From contig DASWGI010000200.1 in NCBI GenBank assembly GCA_036393835.1, forward strand, positions 1 through 12,830: a stretch of DNA of 12,830 bases, in the 5' to 3' direction. The translations under genes were made by a program, and so were the position numbers. The notes under the pieces are model-generated. The model was given only the letters and a program-made list of their open reading frames with translations. It was not told where the DNA came from and did not search any database. Positions 7,086 to 12,830 of the stretch are shown in pieces. Positions within the stretch are counted from its first letter, which is position 1. Each line of letters begins with the position of its first letter. This DNA comes from VBKO01 sp036393835. GTDB lineage: Bacteria > Myxococcota > Myxococcia > Myxococcales > 40CM-4-68-19.

Positions 7086-8273
7086 CTAGCGGACGACGCT
7101 TTCCGGGTCGTGGTGGGTGGGGGTGCCGGGGAAGGTCAGGGTTTTGAGGAGCTCCTTGCGGTTTTTGGCCACATCGCGGTCGAGGTAGGCGCGGGCGTCG
7201 GAGAGCGAGTCGAGCAGGCGCTTCGGCTTGCGCTTCATGCCCGGGCCTCCGAGCAGGGCGTGGGTCAGCCAGGGGAAGACCGCCGTGACGTCGGTGTGCA
7301 CGTACACCGAGCCGGCCTCGACGGCCTCGACGCTGACCTTGCCCCAGGTGTGCCCCTCGCCGGCGGGGCAGGAGCTGAGCGCGCCATTGTCGACCGGATC
7401 GACGCAGAACTGCACGTCGATGTCGAAGCCGGTGGTGGGCACGAAGAGGATCTGGTCCAGCAGCGGCTCTCCCTGGAGCGTGTAGTTCTTCGGCACGCCG
7501 CCGCCCAGGATCCAGATCGCCAGCCGCTTCGAGTCGTGGTGCCGCGCCCAGTGCTGCACGGCCGCCATGCTGTAGACGTCCTCGTTGATGTCGATCTCGA
7601 ACTTGAACTGCTCCGGGAAGAGGCGCTTGAGCTTCACCGCGTTGAGGAAGATCGATCCGTCCTGCACCGCGCCGACGAAGATCGGCACGCCTTGCTCGTA
7701 CGCGCTCGACAGGAGCGACGGCTGCTTCACTCCGAGAGCGCGCTCCATCTCGCCGATGTCGCGGCCCAGCAGGGCGTGGAACTCCGGCGTGGTCATCTTG
7801 CGCTGGTAGTCCGGGGCCTGCATCAGCGCGCTGAAGAGGCGGTCGGTGTCGAGCAGCGCCTCCTCCCAGAAGCCGAGGTCGTAGATGCGGATCACGCGCG
7901 CCAGCCGGAGCTGGAGGTCGCCGGCGTCCGGGTTCACCTCGCGGATGGCGTGGCCGATGATGCGGTGGGCGTCGTGGTAGAGGTTGGCGCCCGTGGTGGT
8001 CAAGCAGGAGATCACGCCTCGCTCGATGAGCGGGATGAGGCAGCTCTGGTGCAGGCCGGCCGGGGTCATGGCGCCGGAGAGGGTGAGGAAGATGCTCGCG
8101 TCCTCCTCCATCGAGCGGCGCATCAGCTGGTACGCGGTGCGGACCTGGCGGCCCACGTAGGCGGAGAAGGCGTGGTCGAGCAGGTCGCGGGCGTTCTCGC
8201 GGCCGGTGATGGGGCGCGGGTCGACGCGGCGGGCCTTCTCGAACGGCTTGCGGAGCTGTCGTTTGCTGGCCAT
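7086..8273 (-). CDS. Deoxyhypusine synthase family protein (possible homospermidine synthase)
   Basis: 395 residues from ATG 8273; GTG 8285 would add four. Neither start has a clear ribosome site. Homologue of deoxyhypusine synthase (DHS), the NAD-dependent enzyme that moves the aminobutyl group of spermidine onto a lysine of eIF5A. Seen: the NAD-site-type TTTGAN at 92-97, DGSIFLNAVK at about 205-214, GGGVPKNY at 257-264 and WGK at 310-312. Lys312 corresponds to the imine-forming lysine (human Lys329). The residue aligning with human His288 appears to be Asn263. Bacteria lack eIF5A. From literature knowledge, a cyanobacterial DHS homologue makes homospermidine, so transfer to a polyamine amine is the best guess, but substrate is not shown here. 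It is monocistronic, convergent with the pyr operon and divergent from the TANGO2-like gene. Confidence 0.85.
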   Translation of the reverse strand: MASKRQLRKPFEKARRVDPRPITGRENARDLLDHAFSAYVGRQVRTAYQLMRRSMEEDASIFLTLSGAMTPAGLHQSCLIPLIERGVISCLTTTGANLYHDAHRIIGHAIREVNPDAGDLQLRLARVIRIYDLGFWEEALLDTDRLFSALMQAPDYQRKMTTPEFHALLGRDIGEMERALGVKQPSLLSSAYEQGVPIFVGAVQDGSIFLNAVKLKRLFPEQFKFEIDINEDVYSMAAVQHWARHHDSKRLAIWILGGGVPKNYTLQGEPLLDQILFVPTTGFDIDVQFCVDPVDNGALSSCPAGEGHTWGKVSVEAVEAGSVYVHTDVTAVFPWLTHALLGGPGMKRKPKRLLDSLSDARAYLDRDVAKNRKELLKTLTFPGTPTHHDPESVVR

Positions 8274-8357
8274 GGGGCGGCGCACTGTATCAGAGGGCCC
8301 CGCGGGCGCGACGCGCCCAGAACGCGTCCGTGAGGTCCGCGCTTCGGAAAGGCGTAG

Positions 8358-8377
8358 CGCCGCCGAATACGGCGGCG
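8358..8377. promoter_or_regulatory. GC-rich perfect hairpin/palindrome before the TANGO2-like gene
   Basis: CGCCGCCG (8358-8365), loop AATA, CGGCGGCG (8370-8377): an 8-bp perfect stem ending 14 nt before the ATG at 8392, in the 118-bp divergent region. A TATGCT at 8380-8385 is a weak -10 candidate that would give an almost leaderless transcript. The palindrome could be an operator shared by the two divergent genes or a chance product of GC-rich sequence. Confidence 0.3.
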
Positions 8378-8391
8378 GCTATGCTGCGGCC

Positions 8392-9135
8392 ATGTGCACG
8401 CTGGCCTTCGCGGTGCGGCCGTCGCCCTACGTTCTGTTGGCGGTCACCGGGAACCGCAACGAGTTCCTCGCGCGCCCGGCCGCCCCGCCGCGCGTGTGGC
8501 CGGAGCTGCCGGGCGTGCTCATGCCGCGCGACGAGAAGGCCGGGGGCACCTGGCTGGGGCTGACCGCGTCCGGCCTGTTCGTCTGCGTGACCAACCGGCG
8601 AGGCGCCTCGCCGGACCCGGCCCGCCGTTCGCGCGGGTTGCTGGTGCTGGACGCGCTTCGCGCTCCCGACGCGGCGGCCGTGCGGAAGCTTGCCAGCGGC
8701 CTTGACCCTCTGCGCTACAACGCCTTCCACCTCGTCTTCGCCGACGCGCGCGAAGCGGGCGTCGCGATCTGCGACGGGGAACGGCTGGAGGTCCGCGCGC
8801 TCCCGCCGGGCGAGGCGCACCTGGTCACGGAGCGCAGCTACGGCGCCGGGGAAGGCATCCGGGAGGCCGAGGTGCTGCGCGAGGTCGGGCCGCTGCTGCT
8901 GCATCCCAGCGTGACCGCAGCCATGCTGCGCCCTCCGATGCAGCGCCACGGACCCTCCCCCCTGGAAGGCGCCTGCGTCCACGCCGACGAATCGGGCTAC
9001 GGCACCCGCTCCTCCATCCAGCTCGTCCTCCGCCCCTCCGCCCCCGATCTCCTCTGGACCCAAGGCTCCCCCTGCACCAACCCCGCAACGGACCTCTCCG
9101 AAGTAGCCGCCGCGCTGCTTGCCACGCACGACTAA
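8392..9135 (+). CDS. TANGO2/NRDE (DUF833) family protein
   Basis: 247-residue protein of the Transport-and-Golgi-organisation-2 family, found in bacteria and eukaryotes. Seen: the invariant N-terminal MCTLAF with Cys2, VTGNRNEFLARPAAPP (18-33; usually NRDEF), GGTWLGL at 51-57 and VTNRR at 66-70. After loss of the initiator Met the Cys would be N-terminal, fitting the Ntn-hydrolase-like fold proposed for the family. A haem-handling role has been reported for animal and bacterial homologues, but the molecular function is not settled. The start is chosen because the family begins exactly at MCTLAF; the frame is open much further upstream but only as a shadow. There is no clear Shine-Dalgarno. 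Single gene, divergent from the DHS homologue. Its stop codon is overlapped by the start of repeat copy 2, so the repeat is its immediate 3' end. Confidence 0.88.
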   Translation: MCTLAFAVRPSPYVLLAVTGNRNEFLARPAAPPRVWPELPGVLMPRDEKAGGTWLGLTASGLFVCVTNRRGASPDPARRSRGLLVLDALRAPDAAAVRKLASGLDPLRYNAFHLVFADAREAGVAICDGERLEVRALPPGEAHLVTERSYGAGEGIREAEVLREVGPLLLHPSVTAAMLRPPMQRHGPSPLEGACVHADESGYGTRSSIQLVLRPSAPDLLWTQGSPCTNPATDLSEVAAALLATHD

Positions 9136-9250
9136 AAGCCGAACGCGGAGGCGCGGAGACGCGGAGATTTTCGGGTGGCTGACGATGATCGATTGCGTGT
9201 GCCCGAGCGGGCGCTCGAAAAAAAACCTCCGCGTCTCCGCGTTGATCTTT
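9134..9250. repeat. GCGGAGRC inverted repeat, copy 2
   Basis: Left arm from 9134 (AAAAGCCGAACGCGGAGGCG...) with three 8-nt GCGGAGRC units, right arm 9226-9250 with two units and ending TTGATCTTT. The arms match at 20 of 25 positions. It is the same family as 6993-7080: the outer ends are nearly identical in sequence, while the 54-nt centre (9172-9225) is unrelated and holds a small stem CGAGC-GGGC-GCTCG (9204-9217) followed by eight A. The repeat begins within the stop codon of the TANGO2-like gene and ends 3 nt before the stop of the convergent 90-aa gene. It probably ends transcription from both sides, by inference. Confidence 0.78.
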
Positions 9251-9253
9251 GAG

Positions 9254-9526
9254 TCACTTTCGCGGGAGGAAGCCCTTGGTGAAGGTGCGGGCCAAGGTGG
9301 GGAGCTCGAGGGCGGATTTGAGGAGGGACAAAATCAGGGCAAGAGGGGTGGAGCCTTCGGCCTGGACGGTGACCCGTTCGCCGGTCTGGGCGTCCTCGGC
9401 GGCCCCGCGGGCGATGGTGTGCGAGCCGTCGGAACGGATCTCCACCACCAGACGGGCGACGACGGGCGGCTCCCGTTTCGCTTCGAGGGGGCCCGCGCGG
9501 GGCGGCTTGCGGAGCTCGTCGGCCAT
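9254..9526 (-). CDS. Small protein of unknown function
   Basis: 90 residues, no recognised domain. Visible: a charged, Pro-rich N-terminus (MADELRKPPRAGPLEAKREP), a probable beta-hairpin around VARLVVEIRSDGSHTIARG and TGERVTVQAEG, then a likely amphipathic helix PLALILSLLKSALELPTLAR and a basic end. No signal peptide or clear membrane span. The start ATG lies 19 nt after the yqgE stop, in the same direction, so it is probably the last gene of the fdxA-cls-yqgE unit. TATACT at 9539-9534 (minus strand) would also fit a -10 box giving a leaderless transcript, with no -35 seen. It ends at repeat copy 2. That it is a real gene rests on spacing, position and codon bias of its frame, not on homology I can name. 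Confidence 0.6.
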   Translation of the reverse strand: MADELRKPPRAGPLEAKREPPVVARLVVEIRSDGSHTIARGAAEDAQTGERVTVQAEGSTPLALILSLLKSALELPTLARTFTKGFLPRK

Positions 9527-9545
9527 CCGCGCAAGTATAGTGGGT

Positions 9546-10097
9546 CTACTGGGGACCGCCGGACGGGACCAGGAAGGCCGGGTCGAACCCGAGGTCGCGG
9601 ATGGCCGCGTCCCAGACCTTCTCCGCCGGGGTGTCGAAGATGCGCTCGGTCGACACCTTGCCGGTCAGCCAGCCCCCGACGATCACTTCGCGCTCGAGCT
9701 GCCCCGGCCCCCAGCCCGCGTATCCGAGGCACAGGCGGTAGGCGCCGGGGTCGCCCGCCAGCAGCGGCTTGAGGCTGTCGGTCGATACGCTCAGGAAGAG
9801 TCCGTCGTGCACCTTGATCGAGTCGGGCACGTCGGCTCGCCGGTGCAAGAGGAAGCCGCGCTCCGGCGAGACGGGGCCGCCGATGAATGCCCGTCCGGCC
9901 TCGGGGTGCACGCGCAGGCCCTGCTCCTCGCCGATCTCGGAGAGCGGCACCTCGCTCGGGCGGTTGAAGACGATTCCCATCGCACCGGCGTCCGAATGCT
10001 CGATGAGCAGGACGACCGATCGCGAGAAGTTCGGATCCTCCATCTGCGGGACGGCGATGAGGAGCCCGGGCGCGAGATCGTCCACGCCGGACAGCAT
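9546..10097 (-). CDS. yqgE: YqgE/AlgH family protein (UPF0301)
   Basis: 183 residues, the standard length. Seen: APGLLIAVPQMEDPNFSRSV at the N-terminus, the signature AMGIVFNRP at 39-47, GGPV at 73-76, and CLGYAGWGPGQLEREV at 123-138 with Trp129 and the following GGWL. The family is cytosolic and widespread in Gram-negatives. In Pseudomonas it is named AlgH because of an effect on alginate regulation, but its biochemical activity is not established. The start ATG 10097 matches the usual family start, with no strong ribosome site. It begins 21 nt after the cls stop and is followed 19 nt later by the 90-aa gene, so it is likely co-transcribed from fdxA or cls. Confidence 0.93.
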   Translation of the reverse strand: MLSGVDDLAPGLLIAVPQMEDPNFSRSVVLLIEHSDAGAMGIVFNRPSEVPLSEIGEEQGLRVHPEAGRAFIGGPVSPERGFLLHRRADVPDSIKVHDGLFLSVSTDSLKPLLAGDPGAYRLCLGYAGWGPGQLEREVIVGGWLTGKVSTERIFDTPAEKVWDAAIRDLGFDPAFLVPSGGPQ

Positions 10098-10118
10098 ACG
10101 ACGCAGGCTGCGCTGTCG

Positions 10119-11360
10119 CTATAGCCACAGACGGAAGTAGTAGAAGATCTGCTCCTTTACACGCTGCCACCAGGGGCGGCGGCGCCACTCGGCCGGATCG
10201 ATCTCACGGCACAGGGGCAGGTCGCGGGCGAAGCGCTCCTCGAGCGCGAACGCGGCCTCGTCGTCGACGATGGAGAGCACCAGTTCCCAGTTGTACTGCA
10301 GGCTGCGCTGGTCGAGGTTGTACGAGCCGATCGAGCACCAGGCCCCGTCCACCACGAACGACTTCGCGTGCAGCATGGTGGGCAGGTACTCGAAGATGCG
10401 GACGCGGCCGCGCAGCAGGGAGGCGTAGGTGTGCCGGCTGGCGTGCACGATGCCCGGCACGTCGCTGTGGTGCGGCACCATCACGCGCACGTCCACGCCG
10501 CGCATCGCCGCCCGGCGCAGCGTCTTGCGCCACCGCCGGTTGGGAATGAAGTACGCGCTGTGGATGAAGACCCGCGTCTGCGAGAGCGACACCGCGCGCT
10601 GCAGGTGCTTCTCGATCGAGCGCCGGTCGCGGAAACGGCCGATGGCGATCGCCTGGACCCGGCCGCCGGCTTCCGCCTGGCCCTGCACGAGATCGGCGCG
10701 CTGCGCGCTTTCGGACGGCCCCGACTCGTGCGCGCGGGCCGGCCGAGGATGCGTGAGACGCCGGGGGACGCCGTCGGGGCTCGCGTACCGCCAGGAATCG
10801 AAGAAGTAGCGCCGCAGGTCGGCGACCACCGGTCCGTGGACGCGGACGTGCACGTCGTGCCAGCCCTTGCCGCCCCAGTCGCGCGGCGCGTACTCGTCGC
10901 CGATGTTGATGCCGCCGGTGAACGCCACCTCCTCGTCCACCACCAGCAGCTTCCGGTGGTCGCGCACCGACCACCCCCAGCGTCCGCGCCAGGGCCGCAC
11001 GGGATGGAAGGTGGCGAGGTGCACGCCCGCTTCGAGCAGCGCCTCGCGGTCGCTTCCCGACAGGTTCCACGAGCCCGCTCCGTCGACCACGAGCCGCACC
11101 AACACGCCCGACATCGCGCGGTCGCAGAGCGCGTGGTGGAAGCGCTTGCCGGTCGCGTCGCTCTCGAAGATGTAAGTCTCGAGCAGCACCTCGCGGCGCG
11201 CGCCGAGGATGGCGGCCAGCATCGCGGGGTACGCCTCGGCGCCGTCCACCAGGACGGACAGGCGGTGCCCCGGCTTCAGCTTGTGCGGTGTGAGGCAGTA
11301 CCGTTCGCCGGGCGCGGGCCTGTGGGCCGCTCGCGCCTGCAGGGCCTGCGGATCCTCCAC
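10119..11360 (-). CDS. cls: Cardiolipin synthase / phospholipase D family protein (ClsB-like)
   Basis: 413 residues with two complete HKD motifs: H135-x-K137-x4-D142 in DHRKLLVVDEEVAFTGG and H331-x-K333-x4-D338 in LHAKSFVVDGAWCSIGS, each followed by the family's GxxN region. Such enzymes condense phosphatidylglycerol (or phosphatidylglycerol with phosphatidylethanolamine) into cardiolipin at the inner membrane. It lacks the two N-terminal transmembrane helices of ClsA, and its length matches E. coli ClsB (YbhO), so ClsB-like is the best subclass. A low-complexity charged linker sits at about 198-232. The C-terminus (RRRPWWQRVKEQIFYYFRLWL, split here as RRRPWWQRV and IFYYFRLWL) is aromatic/basic and may touch the membrane. 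The start is GTG 11360, 12 nt after the fdxA stop, without a clear ribosome site; no later start fits before the domain. Other PLD-type activities are possible. Confidence 0.9.
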   Translation of the reverse strand: MEDPQALQARAAHRPAPGERYCLTPHKLKPGHRLSVLVDGAEAYPAMLAAILGARREVLLETYIFESDATGKRFHHALCDRAMSGVLVRLVVDGAGSWNLSGSDREALLEAGVHLATFHPVRPWRGRWGWSVRDHRKLLVVDEEVAFTGGINIGDEYAPRDWGGKGWHDVHVRVHGPVVADLRRYFFDSWRYASPDGVPRRLTHPRPARAHESGPSESAQRADLVQGQAEAGGRVQAIAIGRFRDRRSIEKHLQRAVSLSQTRVFIHSAYFIPNRRWRKTLRRAAMRGVDVRVMVPHHSDVPGIVHASRHTYASLLRGRVRIFEYLPTMLHAKSFVVDGAWCSIGSYNLDQRSLQYNWELVLSIVDDEAAFALEERFARDLPLCREIDPAEWRRRPWWQRVKEQIFYYFRLWL

Positions 11361-11372
11361 CGCGCGCGCGAC

Positions 11373-11708
11373 CTAGGCCGGAGGTTCCAGCTTGAGCATG
11401 GCGCGCTTGCCTTCCATCTCCTTGTACTTCTCGGCGTCGGGCAGCGGCTCCTTCTGCTTGTTGATGTTGGGCCACTTGGTGGAGAACTCGGCGTTGATCG
11501 CCGTGTACTCCTTCCATTTCTCCGGCAGGTCGTCCTCGGGGAAGATGGCCTTGGTCGGGCACACCGGCTCGCACGCGCCGCAATCGATGCACTCGTCGGG
11601 GTGGATGACGAGGAAGTTCGCGCCCTCGTAGAAGCAGTCGACGGGGCAGACGGCGACGCAGTCCGTGTACTTGCAATTGATGCAGGGCTCCGCAACGACG
11701 AACGCCAT
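11373..11708 (-). CDS. fdxA: 7Fe ferredoxin (3Fe-4S/4Fe-4S), FdxA type
   Basis: 111-residue soluble electron carrier. The cysteine pattern is that of Azotobacter ferredoxin I shifted by one: C9, C17 and C50 would hold the [3Fe-4S] cluster, and C21, C40, C43 and C46 the [4Fe-4S] cluster, with C12 and C25 as the extra cysteines. Nearly the whole N-terminus follows that protein (INCKYTDC, CPVDCFYEG, NFLVIHPDECIDC). The C-terminal half (WPNINKQKEPLPDAEKY) is the normal FdxA tail, so it is full length. Start ATG 11708 is set by GGGAGGG at 11723-11717, 8 nt upstream; the frame is open further up but without homology. It is the first gene of a minus-strand unit leading into cls. Partner enzymes are not visible nearby. 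Confidence 0.95.
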   Translation of the reverse strand: MAFVVAEPCINCKYTDCVAVCPVDCFYEGANFLVIHPDECIDCGACEPVCPTKAIFPEDDLPEKWKEYTAINAEFSTKWPNINKQKEPLPDAEKYKEMEGKRAMLKLEPPA

Positions 11709-11716
11709 GGAAAGTG

Positions 11717-11723
11717 CCCTCCC
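11717..11723 (-). promoter_or_regulatory. Ribosome binding site of fdxA
   Basis: GGGAGGG on the minus strand, 8 nt before ATG 11708. It decides this start over the open frame running up to 11750. The remaining divergent region up to 11879 (to the dioxygenase gene) shows no gene and no promoter I would trust. Confidence 0.75.
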
Positions 11724-11879
11724 GCGGATGGTCGCGGCGAAACTTAGCACAGAGCGCAGCGGTGAGTAGCTTCCCAGCCCGGGAGACGCTTGGCGCCGCC
11801 GTTCGGCTGACCGCTTCCCTTCGCTCCCGCACGAATCCGCCGGAGCGCGGCGGCGTCCCTACCTTCCGGGGGCTGAGGC

Positions 11880-12677
11880 ATGGCGACTACCGGGACAGCA
11901 GGCCAGCGGATGCCCGTCCTCTTCATCGGGCACGGCAACCCGATGAACGCGCTCGAGCGCAACGAGTACACGCGCGCCTGGGAGCGCATCGCCGCCGATC
12001 TGCCCCGTCCGCGCGCGATCCTGGCAGTCTCGGCGCACTGGTACGTGCCCGGCGCGCGCGTGACGGCACAGGAGCGGCCGCGCACCATCCACGACTTCGG
12101 CGGGTTCCCGCGGAAGCTATACGAGGTCGAGTACCCGGCGCCGGGGTCTCCGGAGCTGGCGCGCCGCGTGCGGGAGCTGCTCGCGCCGGCGGACGTGGAG
12201 CTCGACGACCGCTGGGGCCTCGACCACGGCACCTGGTCGGTGCTGGTCCACATGTTCCCGCGGGCCGACGTGCCCGTGGTGCAGCTCGGAATCGACGAGA
12301 CGCTCACCCCGGAAGAGCATTGGGCCCTCGCCGTCGGGCTGCGGCCGCTGCGCGAGGAGGGCGTGCTGGTCCTGGGGTCCGGCGACGTGGTGCACAACCT
12401 GCACACCTATGCCTGGGGCAGGCACCCGGTCGAGCCGTACGACTGGGCGCTGCGCTTCGAGCAGGTCATCCGCACGGCGATCGAGGAGAACGATCACGAG
12501 ACGGTGGTGGCATACGAGGAGCTGGGACGCGACGCCGCCCTCGCGGCGCCGACGCCGGACCATTTCCTGCCGCTCCTCTACGTGCTCGCGCAGAGCAGGC
12601 GCGAGGAGCCGGTGACGTATCCGGTCGAGGGCTTCGACGGCGGCTCGGTCTCCATGCTCGGGGTCCGCATCGGGTAA
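11880..12677 (+). CDS. ygiD: 4,5-DOPA-extradiol-dioxygenase family protein (YgiD-like)
   Basis: 265 residues of the class III extradiol ring-cleavage (LigB-like) family. Seen: LFIGHGNPMNAL with His18, AVSAHWY with His53, HDFGGFPRKLYEVEYPAPG (71-89), WGLDHGTW with His116, GSGDVVHNL with His172, and PTPDHFLPLLYV with His228. His18, His53 and His228 correspond to the metal ligands of E. coli YgiD, a zinc protein shown to open the ring of DOPA; the physiological substrate in bacteria is not known. The motif set is complete. ATG 11880 follows GAGG closely; ATG 11910 (MPVLFIGHG) is an alternative that would remove ten poorly conserved residues. It is divergent from fdxA and followed 5 nt later by the GH15 gene, so the two are probably one transcript, though no shared function is apparent. 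Confidence 0.92.
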   Translation: MATTGTAGQRMPVLFIGHGNPMNALERNEYTRAWERIAADLPRPRAILAVSAHWYVPGARVTAQERPRTIHDFGGFPRKLYEVEYPAPGSPELARRVRELLAPADVELDDRWGLDHGTWSVLVHMFPRADVPVVQLGIDETLTPEEHWALAVGLRPLREEGVLVLGSGDVVHNLHTYAWGRHPVEPYDWALRFEQVIRTAIEENDHETVVAYEELGRDAALAAPTPDHFLPLLYVLAQSRREEPVTYPVEGFDGGSVSMLGVRIG

Positions 12678-12682
12678 CCGGC

Positions 12683-12830
12683 ATGGCCCATGAGCGCATC
12701 GAGGACCACGGCGTCATCGGCAACATGCGGACCGTCGCGCTGGTGAGCGTGCGCGGTGCGATCGACTGGTACTGCTTCCCCCGCTTCGACTCGCCCAGCG
12801 TCTTCGCGGCGCTCCTCGACGACGAGAAGG
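12683..12830 (+). CDS. Glycoside hydrolase family 15 (glucoamylase/trehalase-like), 5' end only
   Basis: The first 49 codons of a gene cut by the right edge. The translation MAHERIEDHGVIGNMRTVAL, then VSVRGAIDWYCFPRFDSPSV and FAALL, is the N-terminal signature of bacterial and archaeal GH15 proteins (IEDYALIGD..TAALVS.DGSIDWLC.PRFDSP.VFA.LL in relatives). These inverting enzymes hydrolyse glucosidic bonds in trehalose or malto-oligosaccharides; which one cannot be told from this fragment, since the catalytic glutamates lie downstream. No signal peptide, so probably cytosolic. The start lies 5 nt after the dioxygenase stop, implying coupling. Confidence 0.88.
   Translation, partial: MAHERIEDHGVIGNMRTVALVSVRGAIDWYCFPRFDSPSVFAALLDDEK

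Noticed and set aside
7032..8333. A plus-strand open frame of 433 codons opposite the DHS homologue
   Set aside because: It is the antisense shadow of a gene with recognised catalytic motifs, and its composition is Val/Glu/Arg/His-rich without domains.
9204..9225. Stem CGAGC/GCTCG followed by eight A, considered as an intrinsic terminator
   Set aside because: On the plus strand the run is A, not T, and on the minus strand the T run comes before the stem. The orientation is wrong for a Rho-independent terminator on either strand; it is part of the repeat core.
10204..11832. Long open frames on both strands over cls and fdxA (10204-11832 minus, 10368-11747 plus)
   Set aside because: Out-of-frame shadows of two genes with intact HKD and Fe-S cysteine motifs.

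Overview
The window reads as a piece of chromosome from a very GC-rich, codon-biased Gram-negative bacterium. I infer a Myxococcota / deltaproteobacterial-type genome. The basis is the base composition and the combination of HpnH, a one-subunit aspartate carbamoyltransferase with a type I dihydroorotase, a bacterial deoxyhypusine-synthase homologue and a 7Fe ferredoxin. Taxonomy is inference only. No phage, plasmid, transposase, tRNA, rRNA or CRISPR array is visible. Most genes are housekeeping or conserved accessory genes.

Layout, left to right. (1) 1-213, minus: the 5' end of hpnH, a radical-SAM hopanoid gene, cut by the window edge. (2) 374-6978, plus: seven tightly packed genes. They are mtnP (methylthioadenosine phosphorylase), a PfkB-family kinase, a calcineurin-type metallophosphoesterase, pyrB, pyrC, carA and a conserved-looking protein of unknown function. 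The last five are joined by overlaps of 11, 4 and 4 nt and a 3-nt gap, so they almost certainly form one transcript. PyrB, PyrC and CarA cover carbamoyl phosphate to dihydroorotate, with CarB encoded elsewhere. (3) 6993-7080: an imperfect inverted repeat built from 8-nt GCGGAGRC units fills the convergent junction with the next gene. (4) 7086-8273, minus: a bacterial deoxyhypusine synthase family protein, probably a polyamine enzyme. (5) 8392-9135, plus: a TANGO2/NRDE-family protein, divergent from (4). (6) 9134-9250: a second, diverged copy of the same repeat, again in a convergent junction. (7) 9254-11708, minus: a four-gene unit, fdxA - cls - yqgE/algH - a 90-residue unknown protein, with gaps of 12, 21 and 19 nt. 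(8) 11880-12677, plus: a YgiD-type extradiol dioxygenase, followed 5 nt later by the start of a glycoside hydrolase family 15 gene that runs off the right edge.

Functional reading. The left half is nucleotide metabolism: purine salvage from methylthioadenosine next to de novo pyrimidine synthesis. Two enzymes of unknown substrate (PfkB kinase, metallophosphoesterase) and one unknown protein sit in the same transcription unit. The right half holds envelope and redox functions (cardiolipin synthase, YqgE, ferredoxin) without an obvious common pathway.

Most worth a second look: the two-copy GCGGAGRC repeat family at convergent gene ends; the deoxyhypusine synthase homologue that keeps the catalytic lysine but appears to have Asn at the usual histidine; the unknown protein fused by spacing to carA; and an in-frame insertion of about 17 residues in PyrC. 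I found no clear evidence of a novel defence or mobile system.
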